Part shown: positions 1 to 5,804 of the stretch, piece by piece
Layout: each line of letters opens with the position of its first letter
Position numbering within the stretch: position 1 is the first letter of the stretch
Assembly (NCBI GenBank): GCA_002478505.1
Contig: DLOP01000108.1
Coordinates: 1-6,381 of the forward strand
Source of the DNA: Lachnospiraceae bacterium UBA7481
GTDB taxonomy: Bacteria; Bacillota; Clostridia; Lachnospirales; Lachnospiraceae
DNA length: 6,381 nucleotides
Direction of reading: 5' to 3'
Program-made: the position numbers and the translations under genes
Notes under the pieces: generated by a model
Database searches by the model: none
The model's input: only the letters and a program-made list of their open reading frames with translations
What the model was told of the DNA's origin: nothing

Positions 1-78
1 TATAGCGCTCTGTCACATACTGGTACTTAAGCAGCACCTCAGATGCGTAGTTTTCTCCCGCGCCGCCCTGAATCACGC
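1..78 (-). repeat. Inverted partial copy of the helicase gene (codons 43-68), running off the left edge
   Basis: Read on the minus strand, these 78 bases match positions 343-420 of the downstream helicase gene with four differences. The differences are at 23, 44, 50 and 56, facing 398, 371-377 and 365. Each is a transition at a third codon position and none changes the protein: Gly50, Asn52, Ala54 and Tyr61 are preserved. The match ends sharply between 78 and 79. The 5' part of the gene (codons 1-42) is absent from this copy, and no start codon or ribosome binding site is seen in frame. The copy probably continues beyond position 1. It could be the edge of a second, 5'-truncated helicase gene, or a chimeric junction between two strain versions made during amplification or assembly. 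The alignment itself is certain; its cause is not. Confidence 0.9.
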
Positions 79-114
79 ATATGACTGAGTTCTTATAAAA
101 AGGAGGCTCGCATC

Positions 115-135
115 ATGAGTACAGGTATGCTATAA
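115..135 (+). other. Six-codon open frame with a good ribosome binding site
   Basis: AAGGAGG at 100-106 is followed after 8 bases by ATG at 115. The frame reads Met-Ser-Thr-Gly-Met-Leu and then TAA at 133-135. The stop codon lies inside the -10 box of the helicase promoter, so this frame cannot be on the helicase transcript. It may be chance, the remnant of a lost gene, or the end of an upstream transcript. I would not call it a gene. Confidence 0.25.
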
Positions 136-136
136 T
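128..136 (+). promoter_or_regulatory. Extended -10 promoter for the helicase gene
   Basis: The sequence TGCTATAAT combines a perfect TATAAT hexamer (131-136) with the upstream TG of an extended -10 element (128-129). At 17-base spacing the -35 position (108-113, TCGCAT) is a poor match, which is typical of extended -10 promoters in Firmicutes. Transcription would start near 143, giving a leader of roughly 70 bases before the TTG start at 216. Confidence 0.6.
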
Positions 137-200
137 TGCGACAGATATTTTAGCGCGACAAGCGAAGCGAGAGTGAATCGCAAAACGCAAAGCATGTACA

Positions 201-207
201 GAGGAGG
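201..207 (+). promoter_or_regulatory. Ribosome binding site that fixes the TTG start of the helicase
   Basis: GAGGAGG ends 8 bases before TTG at 216-218. No ATG in the helicase frame lies near this site: the nearby ATG at 194 is out of frame and upstream of the site. The spacing and strength of the match favour TTG as the true start. Confidence 0.75.
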
Positions 208-215
208 CATCCGTT

Positions 216-2936
216 TTGGAAAATCGGGAGATCCATATATCGGTCCGGCAGCTGGTGGAATTTATCTTCCGCTCCGGCGACATAGATAACAGGCGCGGCG
301 TATCTCCTGAAAAGGCAATGCAGGAGGGAAGCCGGCTGCACCGCGTGATTCAGGGCGGCGCGGGGGAAAATTACGCGTCTGAGGTGCTGCTTAAGTATCA
401 GTATGTGACAGAGCGCTATACGATCAAGATCGAAGGCAGGGCGGACGGTATCATCTATGAAGGCAGACGGAGGATCGACGAAGCACTGCAGTCGCAGCTT
501 CCGGCTGTGAATCCGCAGTGGACGGAAGATGAGGAATATGATCAGATTACGATAGATGAGATCAAATGTGTGGCGAAGAAGCTTGAATATATGAAAGCGC
601 CGGTTCCGGTGCATCTGGCGCAGGCTAAGGTGTACGCTTATATCTATGCATTGCAGAAGCAGCTTCCGATGATCAGGGTGCGTATGTCCTATTGCCATTT
701 TGAAACAGAAGAAATCCGTTATTTTTTTGAGGAATATACTTTTTCCGCACTGGAAACATGGTTTGAAGATTTGATGCGGGAATATAAGAAGTGGGCTGAT
801 TTTCAGCTGGAATGGGAGGATATTTATAAAAGCTCTGTTAGGGCGGCAGAATTTCCGTTTCCTTACCGGGAGGGGCAGCGTGAACTTGTGGTGTCTGTAT
901 ATCAGACGATCCGGGAATCCAAAAAGCTTTTTATTGAGGCACCCACTGGTGTCGGAAAGACCATATCCACCATATTTCCCGCGCTTAAGGCGGCGGGAGA
1001 AGGTATTGCGGGGAAGATATTTTATCTGACGGCAAAGACCATCACCAGAACAGTGGCGGAGGATACATTCGAATTGCTGCGCGGCAGGGGGCTTCGCTGT
1101 AAAACCGTTACGCTGACGGCCAAGGAAAAGATCTGTCCCATGGAAGAAGTGGAATGTAATCCCATTGCCTGTCCCTATGCAAAAGGGCATTTTGACAGGA
1201 TCAATGATGCCTTATATGATATCATTACGCATGAGGACAGATTTAACAGACACGTCGTTAAGGAATATGCCGAGAAACATCAGGTGTGCCCGTTTGAGTT
1301 CAGTCTGGATATCAGCCTGTTTGCAGACAGCGTGATCTGTGACTATAATTATGTCTTTGATCCCCATGCCAGCCTGAAACGTTTCTTTTCTGAGGGAATG
1401 AAAGGGGATTATATCTTTCTCATTGATGAGGCGCATAATCTGGTAGAGCGCGGCAGGGAGATGTACAGCGCTGTCATCTGCAAAGAGGATATTCTTGCAT
1501 TGCGGAAACTGATTAAGGATGCGATGGGGATAACCGGACGGAAGGCTTCGGCAGAGAAATCCGTGATGAGACAGGAAAACCTGTTTTCAGAGATGGGATT
1601 TCGGAATGAGACCGCAGAAGATATATCGCAGCAGGGTTTTACGAAGGATAATGTCGGGGAAAAGAGCAATAAAAGGTATGACAAACGGAATCTTCCGCTG
1701 CACCGCATCGTAAAATCATTGGAGTATGTTAATAAGCATTTTTTGGAGCTTAAGCGGGAATGTGAGACTTATATGGAGCTGGAAGACGTCAGCGAGTTGC
1801 TCCGGATCATGGAAAGGTGTTATACAACGATCAGCAGTTATCTGGAGGAGGATGATGAGAGACCGGTCAGGAAAGCGGTGCTGGAGCTATATTTTGAGAT
1901 CGGTCATTTTCTGATGATCTATGAGAAAATGGATGAAAATTACCGGCCTTATTGCGAACTTAGGGAGGATGGCTGTTTTATCGTAAAGCTTTTCTGCGTC
2001 AATCCAAAAGAAAAGTTGAAAGAATGTATGATGAGGGGGAGAAGCAGTATCTTATTCTCTGCAACATTGCTGCCTATCCAGTATTATAAAAAACTGCTGG
2101 GTGGAGAACCGGAGGATTATGAGATTTATGCGAAGTCTACTTTTGACAGGCGCAGGATGGGGCTTTTCATTGCTAAGGATGCTACCAGTAAATATACGAG
2201 AAGAAATGATATGGAATATCATAAGATCGCGGCGTATATTTATGAGGTCTTTCGTACTAAACCGGGGAATTATATGGTGTTTTTCCCATCCCATGTATTT
2301 CTGGAACATGTCTATGACGTATTCTGCCGCAGTTTTTTTGAAGAAGAATCCATGGAGTGTATTGCCCAGCAGGAGCGTATGGATGAACAGATGCGGGAAG
2401 AATTTCTGAGAAAATTTTCAGAGGAAGAAGAATCGGGAGAGAAGCGGGAAGATGACGTATCTGTAGAGGCGGAAGATGAGGTTGATATGGGACAGACGGC
2501 TGTACTGGCGGGAAAAGAGATCTCTCTGCGGAAGAAGGAAGGACGCAAAAAAGGTTTGATCGGGTTTTGCGTTCTGGGCGGAATCTTTTCGGAGGGGATC
2601 GATCTCAGACAGGATTCCCTGATCGGAAGCATTATCATAGGTCCGGGACTTCCACAGATCTGCAGTGAACGGGAGATTTTGAAAAATTTCTTTGATGACG
2701 AGGAGCATGACGGTTATGATTATGCATACCGTTTTCCGGGGATGAACAAAGTGCTGCAGGCTGCAGGGCGTGTGATCAGGACAGCGGAGGATGTGGGTGT
2801 GGTCGTTCTGCTGGAGGAGCGGTTGTTGAATCGTTCCTATCAGAGGATCTTTCCGAGGGAATGGAGCGATTATGAGACAACTACGAATACGGCGGTGGTA
2901 GATATGCTTACGTCGTTCTGGAAAAGATGGCAGTGA
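216..2936 (+). CDS. PD-(D/E)XK nuclease fused to an XPD/DinG-type Fe-S superfamily 2 DNA helicase
   Basis: A predicted cytoplasmic DNA repair enzyme of 906 residues. The N-terminal ~200 residues look like a Cas4/AddB-type PD-(D/E)XK nuclease: His42, Asp77 in EGRAD, Glu115-x-Lys117 in IDEIK, and the Gln136-x3-Tyr140 motif. The helicase follows: Walker A EAPTGVGKT (241-249), four cysteines suited to an iron-sulfur cluster (307, 314, 319, 358), DEAH (404-407), SAT motif (615-617), GGIFSEGIDL (788-797) and motif VI Gln848-x2-GRVIR. These motifs define the Rad3/XPD/DinG family, whose members unwind DNA 5' to 3' using ATP; that polarity is inferred from the family. Two poorly conserved charged insertions (about 437-492 and 732-778) probably help make it long. 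All catalytic motifs are present, so it should be active. It has no signal peptide or membrane segment. The start is TTG behind a strong ribosome binding site. Its physiological substrate is unknown. Confidence 0.9.
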   Translation: MENREIHISVRQLVEFIFRSGDIDNRRGVSPEKAMQEGSRLHRVIQGGAGENYASEVLLKYQYVTERYTIKIEGRADGIIYEGRRRIDEALQSQLPAVNPQWTEDEEYDQITIDEIKCVAKKLEYMKAPVPVHLAQAKVYAYIYALQKQLPMIRVRMSYCHFETEEIRYFFEEYTFSALETWFEDLMREYKKWADFQLEWEDIYKSSVRAAEFPFPYREGQRELVVSVYQTIRESKKLFIEAPTGVGKTISTIFPALKAAGEGIAGKIFYLTAKTITRTVAEDTFELLRGRGLRCKTVTLTAKEKICPMEEVECNPIACPYAKGHFDRINDALYDIITHEDRFNRHVVKEYAEKHQVCPFEFSLDISLFADSVICDYNYVFDPHASLKRFFSEGMKGDYIFLIDEAHNLVERGREMYSAVICKEDILALRKLIKDAMGITGRKASAEKSVMRQENLFSEMGFRNETAEDISQQGFTKDNVGEKSNKRYDKRNLPLHRIVKSLEYVNKHFLELKRECETYMELEDVSELLRIMERCYTTISSYLEEDDERPVRKAVLELYFEIGHFLMIYEKMDENYRPYCELREDGCFIVKLFCVNPKEKLKECMMRGRSSILFSATLLPIQYYKKLLGGEPEDYEIYAKSTFDRRRMGLFIAKDATSKYTRRNDMEYHKIAAYIYEVFRTKPGNYMVFFPSHVFLEHVYDVFCRSFFEEESMECIAQQERMDEQMREEFLRKFSEEEESGEKREDDVSVEAEDEVDMGQTAVLAGKEISLRKKEGRKKGLIGFCVLGGIFSEGIDLRQDSLIGSIIIGPGLPQICSEREILKNFFDDEEHDGYDYAYRFPGMNKVLQAAGRVIRTAEDVGVVVLLEERLLNRSYQRIFPREWSDYETTTNTAVVDMLTSFWKRWQ
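343..420 (+). repeat. Second arm of the inverted repeat, inside the helicase gene
   Basis: This is the in-gene partner of the copy at 1-78. It encodes residues Arg43 to Tyr68 of the nuclease domain, just before the first metal-binding aspartate (Asp77). The two arms are 74/78 identical and separated by 264 bases. The in-gene arm sits in an intact reading frame, so it is the parental version. Confidence 0.9.
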
Positions 2937-2991
2937 ACGCTCTGCGGTCGGATTTTTGGTCTAAGATACAGTTTTATGTAAACATATACAA

Positions 2992-3096
2992 TTTTCCACA
3001 TTTGAAGATTAAATTTTCAAATTAGAGAAAATATTTGACAGGATTTAACATTTAACGACATTTGCCTGTGGATAACTGTGTGGAAATTGTGGATTT
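2992..3096. promoter_or_regulatory. Cluster of four DnaA-box-like sites
   Basis: TTTTCCACA lies on the + strand at 2992-3000. Three sites follow in the opposite orientation: TGTGGATAA at 3067-3075, the exact complement of the consensus box TTATCCACA; TGTGGAAAT at 3079-3087; and TGTGGATTT at 3088-3096. The last two are directly abutting. A strongly AT-rich stretch follows. This resembles the layout of an origin or a DnaA-binding cluster, but no dnaA, dnaN or rpmH gene is nearby. A role in titrating DnaA or in regulating a neighbouring gene is an inference. Confidence 0.5.
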
Positions 3097-3174
3097 AATG
3101 AAAAATTAAATCTTATATATAATAAATTGGACTTTTTGAATTATCAAAATTACGATATTTTTATCATATTACGG

Positions 3175-3207
3175 TACATAATGAATGAATAAAATATATA
3201 TTATGTA
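3175..3207. repeat. Inverted repeat TACATAAT / ATTATGTA
   Basis: Perfect 8-base arms at 3175-3182 and 3200-3207 flank a 17-base AT-rich spacer. The right arm is part of TTATGTAAAC (3201-3210), which also occurs at 2974-2983 on the other side of the DnaA-box cluster. In such AT-rich DNA this could be chance. A regulator-binding site is possible. Confidence 0.35.
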
Positions 3208-3232
3208 AACTTGATATTTTAAGAACTGTCCG

Positions 3233-3261
3233 TTGCTGAAAATGGGAATTTGTGGTATTGT
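3233..3261 (+). promoter_or_regulatory. Likely promoter of the lipoprotein gene
   Basis: TTGCTG at 3233-3238 and TATTGT at 3256-3261 are separated by 17 bases. TG at 3253-3254 gives an extended -10 of the form TGTGnTATTGT. Both hexamers are imperfect. The predicted start near 3268 leaves a leader of about 70 bases before the ATG. Confidence 0.45.
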
Positions 3262-3327
3262 ATATTTTAAGAGTGCCGACATCATATTAAGGAACAGGCA
3301 AATTTTTGTGTAATGAGAGTTTAGTTT

Positions 3328-3334
3328 AGGAGGG
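3328..3334 (+). promoter_or_regulatory. Ribosome binding site of the lipoprotein gene
   Basis: AGGAGGG ends 6 bases before ATG at 3341. The lysine-rich start of a signal peptide follows immediately, which confirms the start. Confidence 0.8.
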
Positions 3335-3340
3335 AACGAC

Positions 3341-4315
3341 ATGAAAAAGAAAAAGAAAATTATGGTAGGATTACTCGCTTTGTGTCTGATGGGGATTTCC
3401 TTGACCGGCTGTGGACAGGAGAGCAAGGATGAGGAAGAAGGCATTTTGCTTTCGGAGCAGAAAGTGAGGATCGAGGTTGGTGATAAGGTTGAGGTAGAGA
3501 TCGAGAACTTCGATGACTTAAAGCGTGTGGATGTTGAGGTAGAAGATGATGATATTGCCGAGATTGATTTTGATGACGAGGATGGCATTATCACCATTGA
3601 GGGTATCTCGCCTGGCAAGACTACGGTAACGGTCAGCGCCAAGAACGAGGATGATGTATCATTTAAGGTTACGGTAGAGGAATCGGAGGATGCCCGTTCT
3701 GATGCAGACGAGCTGGACGATTCCCACTCTGATGCGGATGAGCTGGATGATTCTTCGTCAACTGAGACGCCTACACCTTCTGCTGATCAGGAGGCGGAAG
3801 AGGTAGCGGGTGATTACGTTTCGAGTTATAATTTGGACTCAGACTTTTGGATTGATGTGACTGGTGACACTGAGTTAGCTGATTTTCTCGAAAAGGGTAA
3901 TCTTACGCTGGACTTTATAATGTCACTCGATTCTGACGGTACGGCACGGCTTACTATGGATATTGAGAAGTTTGCATCTGATTTTGTAAACTTTATTGAC
4001 GACAATTATACCGAGTTTATTTGCATGATAATGGAAAAGGATTGGGATGATCTGACACAGGAGGAGAAGGAAGAATTAGAGAGTCTCAAAGATGTTCTTA
4101 TTAGCAGTCTGGAGGAGGAATTGATAGGAAGCATGGACGAATCATCGGATCTGGCGACTGGTACATGGGAATATGCTGATGGCAACCTCTATTTCACTTT
4201 CGATGGCAACGAAGAGAGCGTGCCCCTAAATTCCGGCAGCTTTGTGATTGATGTTCCGAGCGGTGATACGTTTGGGGTTGGCGATGACTCGATCGTATTT
4301 ACCAAAGTGAACTGA
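3341..4315 (+). CDS. Acidic surface lipoprotein with a bacterial Ig-like domain
   Basis: A 324-residue predicted lipoprotein, anchored on the outer face of the membrane. The signal peptide has a run of lysines at 2-6, a hydrophobic core (about 7-20) and the lipobox LTGC with the lipidated cysteine at 24. Residues about 35-112 look like a Big_2-type Ig-like domain, ending in the characteristic GISPGKTTVTVSA stretch. Residues 113-155 are a low-complexity acidic Ser/Asp/Glu linker with a 10-residue tandem repeat. Residues about 155-324 form a second region with beta-rich segments, including GTWEYADGNLYFTF, which is reminiscent of small beta-barrel domains in other Firmicutes lipoproteins; this resemblance is tentative. 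About 90 of the 300 residues after the cysteine are Asp or Glu against roughly 17 Lys or Arg, so the protein is very negatively charged. I do not recognise a specific function; no catalytic motif is visible. It has its own promoter and does not appear co-transcribed with the helicase. Confidence 0.85.
   Translation: MKKKKKIMVGLLALCLMGISLTGCGQESKDEEEGILLSEQKVRIEVGDKVEVEIENFDDLKRVDVEVEDDDIAEIDFDDEDGIITIEGISPGKTTVTVSAKNEDDVSFKVTVEESEDARSDADELDDSHSDADELDDSSSTETPTPSADQEAEEVAGDYVSSYNLDSDFWIDVTGDTELADFLEKGNLTLDFIMSLDSDGTARLTMDIEKFASDFVNFIDDNYTEFICMIMEKDWDDLTQEEKEELESLKDVLISSLEEELIGSMDESSDLATGTWEYADGNLYFTFDGNEESVPLNSGSFVIDVPSGDTFGVGDDSIVFTKVN
3695..3754 (+). repeat. Tandem 30-base repeat in the lipoprotein linker
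   Basis: Two adjacent copies encode RSDADELDDS (residues 119-128) and HSDADELDDS (129-138). The DNA copies differ at a few positions, mainly third codon positions, so the duplication is not brand new. The unit lies in the flexible acidic linker between the two domains. Confidence 0.8.
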
Positions 4316-4348
4316 TCATTATATGGAAATCAAACTATTTTTAATCCC

Positions 4349-4381
4349 TTTTTCAGTGTATTTTACGAATATGCTGAAAAA
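4349..4381 (+). other. 15-bp stem-loop between the lipoprotein and amylase genes
   Basis: The outer arms TTTTTCAG (4349-4356) and CTGAAAAA (4374-4381) pair perfectly. The pairing continues inward for seven more pairs (4357-4363 with 4367-4373), three of them G-U, closing a 3-base loop at 4364-4366. The G-U pairs work only in a + strand transcript. There is no GC-rich core and no downstream U-run, so it is not a standard intrinsic terminator. It may protect the 3' end of the lipoprotein mRNA, sit in the amylase leader, or be an operator. No convincing promoter for the amylase gene was found in 4316-4424. Confidence 0.5.
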
Positions 4382-4406
4382 TGAACAGACAAATTAAAGG
4401 ACAGAC

Positions 4407-4414
4407 AGGAGGGG
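4407..4414 (+). promoter_or_regulatory. Ribosome binding site of the amylase gene
   Basis: AGGAGGGG ends 10 bases before ATG at 4425, a slightly long but workable spacing. The protein begins at once with the first strand of the amylase barrel (FYQIYP), which supports this start. Confidence 0.7.
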
Positions 4415-4424
4415 CAATATAGTT

Positions 4425-5738
4425 ATGTGGGCTTATGAAAGCGTGTTTTATCAGATTTATCCGTTGGGATTTTGCGGAGCGCCGTTTGAAAATGACGGTG
4501 TTCCGGCATCCAGGATCAAGAAGGTGATCGACTGGATCCCTCATATGAAAAAGTTGGGAATCAATGCGATTTATTTTTCCCCGATCTTTGAATCAGATAC
4601 CCATGGTTATAATACAAGGGATTATACGAAGGTAGATACCCGTCTGGGAACAAACGAGGATTTTGCCGAGGTTTGTCAGACACTCCATAAGGAAGGCATT
4701 AAAGTCGTGCTTGACGGCGTATTTAATCACGTTGGGCGTGGATTCTGGGCATTTCAGGATGTGCTGAAAAACCGGGAGCGGTCTCCGTATGTCAACTGGT
4801 TTCATAGGATTGATTTTGGCGGTAATTCCGGATACAATGACGGACTTTGGTATGAGGGCTGGGAAGGCAATTACGATCTGGTAAAATTAAACCTTCATAA
4901 TGATGATGTGGTCAACCATATCTTTTCAGCAGTGGATGGCTGGATCAAAGAATTTGATATTGACGGCATCCGTCTGGATGTGGCATATTGCTTAGACCAT
5001 GGATTCCTAAACCGTCTGAGAGGATTCTGTGATTCTAAAAAAGAGGATTTCTTCCTATTAGGAGAGGTGCTGCATGGAGAGTATGGAAGGATGCTGCAGC
5101 AGATGAACATCCATTCGTTGACCAATTATCAGTGTTATAAGGGCATTCACTCTGCATTCAACAGCGCCAATATGTTTGAGATCATCCACTCCCTGCTGCG
5201 GCTGTTTGGACCGGAGGATTGGACGGTATGCAGAGGGTCACATCTGTTGTCCTTTGCGGATAATCATGATGTATCCAGGATCGCCAGCATTCTCCAGAAT
5301 GAAAAACATCTTCCGCTGGTATATGCTATGGTATATGGTATGCCCGGAATCCCCTGCGTCTATTATGGAAGCGAATGGGGCGTCAAGGCGGATAAGAGCC
5401 AGGGTGATCCGGCGCTTCGTCCCTGTATCGATACACCGGAGTGGAATGAGCTGACAGAGTATATCAGCCGTCTCACTGAGGCAAAAAAGAGCAGTCATGC
5501 CCTTAATTACGGCAGTATGAGAAGCATAGTGCTGACAAATCAGCAGTGCATTTTTGAACGAAAGAGCGATCAGGAGAGGGTTCTGGTAGCAATCAATATG
5601 GCGGATGCTCCCTATACGGCGCATTTTGACGCGGGATGCGGCATGGCGGTGGATCTGATCACCGGTAAGGATCATGATTTTGGCGGAGGAAGTGAGCTGC
5701 CGCCATACAGCGCTGCATTCTGGAAGATGGAACGCTGA
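4425..5738 (+). CDS. Cytoplasmic GH13 alpha-amylase-family glycoside hydrolase
   Basis: A 437-residue enzyme predicted to cleave alpha-1,4 glucosidic bonds in maltodextrins or related oligosaccharides. All four GH13 regions are intact: region I DGVFNH (97-102), region II GIRLD with the nucleophile Asp185, region III GEV with the acid/base Glu214, and region IV NHD (280-282) with the transition-state-stabilising Asp282. Region V reads LVKLN (152-156), close to the MPKLN of neopullulanases and cyclomaltodextrinases, so that branch is the best guess. Unlike those enzymes it lacks an N-terminal starch-binding domain, since the barrel starts at about residue 5. Residues about 365-437 form a short C-terminal beta domain. 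There is no signal peptide, so it should act on sugars already imported. Exact substrate, and whether it hydrolyses or transfers, cannot be read from the sequence. No transporter or regulator gene is adjacent. Confidence 0.92.
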   Translation: MWAYESVFYQIYPLGFCGAPFENDGVPASRIKKVIDWIPHMKKLGINAIYFSPIFESDTHGYNTRDYTKVDTRLGTNEDFAEVCQTLHKEGIKVVLDGVFNHVGRGFWAFQDVLKNRERSPYVNWFHRIDFGGNSGYNDGLWYEGWEGNYDLVKLNLHNDDVVNHIFSAVDGWIKEFDIDGIRLDVAYCLDHGFLNRLRGFCDSKKEDFFLLGEVLHGEYGRMLQQMNIHSLTNYQCYKGIHSAFNSANMFEIIHSLLRLFGPEDWTVCRGSHLLSFADNHDVSRIASILQNEKHLPLVYAMVYGMPGIPCVYYGSEWGVKADKSQGDPALRPCIDTPEWNELTEYISRLTEAKKSSHALNYGSMRSIVLTNQQCIFERKSDQERVLVAINMADAPYTAHFDAGCGMAVDLITGKDHDFGGGSELPPYSAAFWKMER

Positions 5739-5750
5739 TGTAACGGACTG

Positions 5751-5778
5751 TTGTGAAAACACCGTACAAAAATATAAA
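5751..5778 (+). promoter_or_regulatory. Likely promoter of the rubrerythrin gene
   Basis: TTGTGA (5751-5756) and TATAAA (5773-5778) are separated by 16 bases. Transcription would start near 5785, leaving a leader of about 20 bases. The 66-base gap after the amylase stop is enough for an independent promoter. Confidence 0.5.
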
Positions 5779-5786
5779 CATTATTA
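5772..5786. promoter_or_regulatory. PerR-box-like operator over the rubrerythrin -10
   Basis: ATATAAACATTATTA matches the Bacillus PerR consensus TTATAATnATTATAA at 11 of 14 defined positions. It overlaps the -10 box and the predicted transcription start, where a repressor would act. PerR is known to control rubrerythrin-type genes in Clostridium. The AT-rich setting makes chance matches fairly likely, so this is a proposal. Confidence 0.4.
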
Positions 5787-5792
5787 ATATTT

Positions 5793-5797
5793 GGAGG
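5793..5797 (+). promoter_or_regulatory. Ribosome binding site of the rubrerythrin gene
   Basis: GGAGG ends 7 bases before ATG at 5805. A second in-frame ATG at 5814 lies too far from it, so the first ATG is preferred. Confidence 0.8.
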
Positions 5798-5804
5798 AAA
5801 AACA

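Larger units (their letters stand above)
2937..3340. other. AT-rich intergenic region of 404 bases
   Basis: No convincing coding frame with a ribosome binding site was found on either strand. The region holds four DnaA-box-like sites (2992-3096), a very AT-rich stretch (about 3097-3215), a short inverted repeat (3175-3207), and the likely promoter and leader of the lipoprotein gene (3233-3340). No GC-rich hairpin with a T-run follows the helicase stop, so I cannot place an intrinsic terminator. TTGACA at 3035-3040 lacks a good -10 partner at normal spacing. Confidence 0.7.

Noticed and set aside
150..1190. Long open frame on the minus strand opposite the helicase gene
   Set aside because: It lies antisense to a gene with complete helicase and nuclease motifs, has no recognisable domain, and its composition (rich in Phe, Leu, Arg, His) is typical of a frame mirrored from a coding strand.
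3011..3034. CodY-like box formed by ATTTTC and GAAAAT
   Set aside because: The half-sites are 8 bases apart, whereas the CodY consensus has a single central base, and such arms are common in AT-rich DNA.
3035..3063. A sigma-A promoter starting from TTGACA at 3035-3040
   Set aside because: The -35 hexamer is perfect, but the sequence at normal spacing (ACATTT) is a poor -10 element.
2937..3340. A true chromosomal origin (oriC)
   Set aside because: DnaA-like boxes and AT-rich DNA are present, but none of the genes that normally flank oriC in Firmicutes is in the window, and there are few boxes. I kept it only as a DnaA-box-like cluster.
5238..5762. Minus-strand open frame opposite the end of the amylase gene
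   Set aside because: No recognisable domain or convincing ribosome binding site, and it overlaps conserved GH13 regions on the other strand.
5740..5767. Terminator hairpin after the amylase gene
   Set aside because: The arms ACGG/CCGT and TGTT/AACA pair only with a bulge, and A residues instead of a T-run follow.
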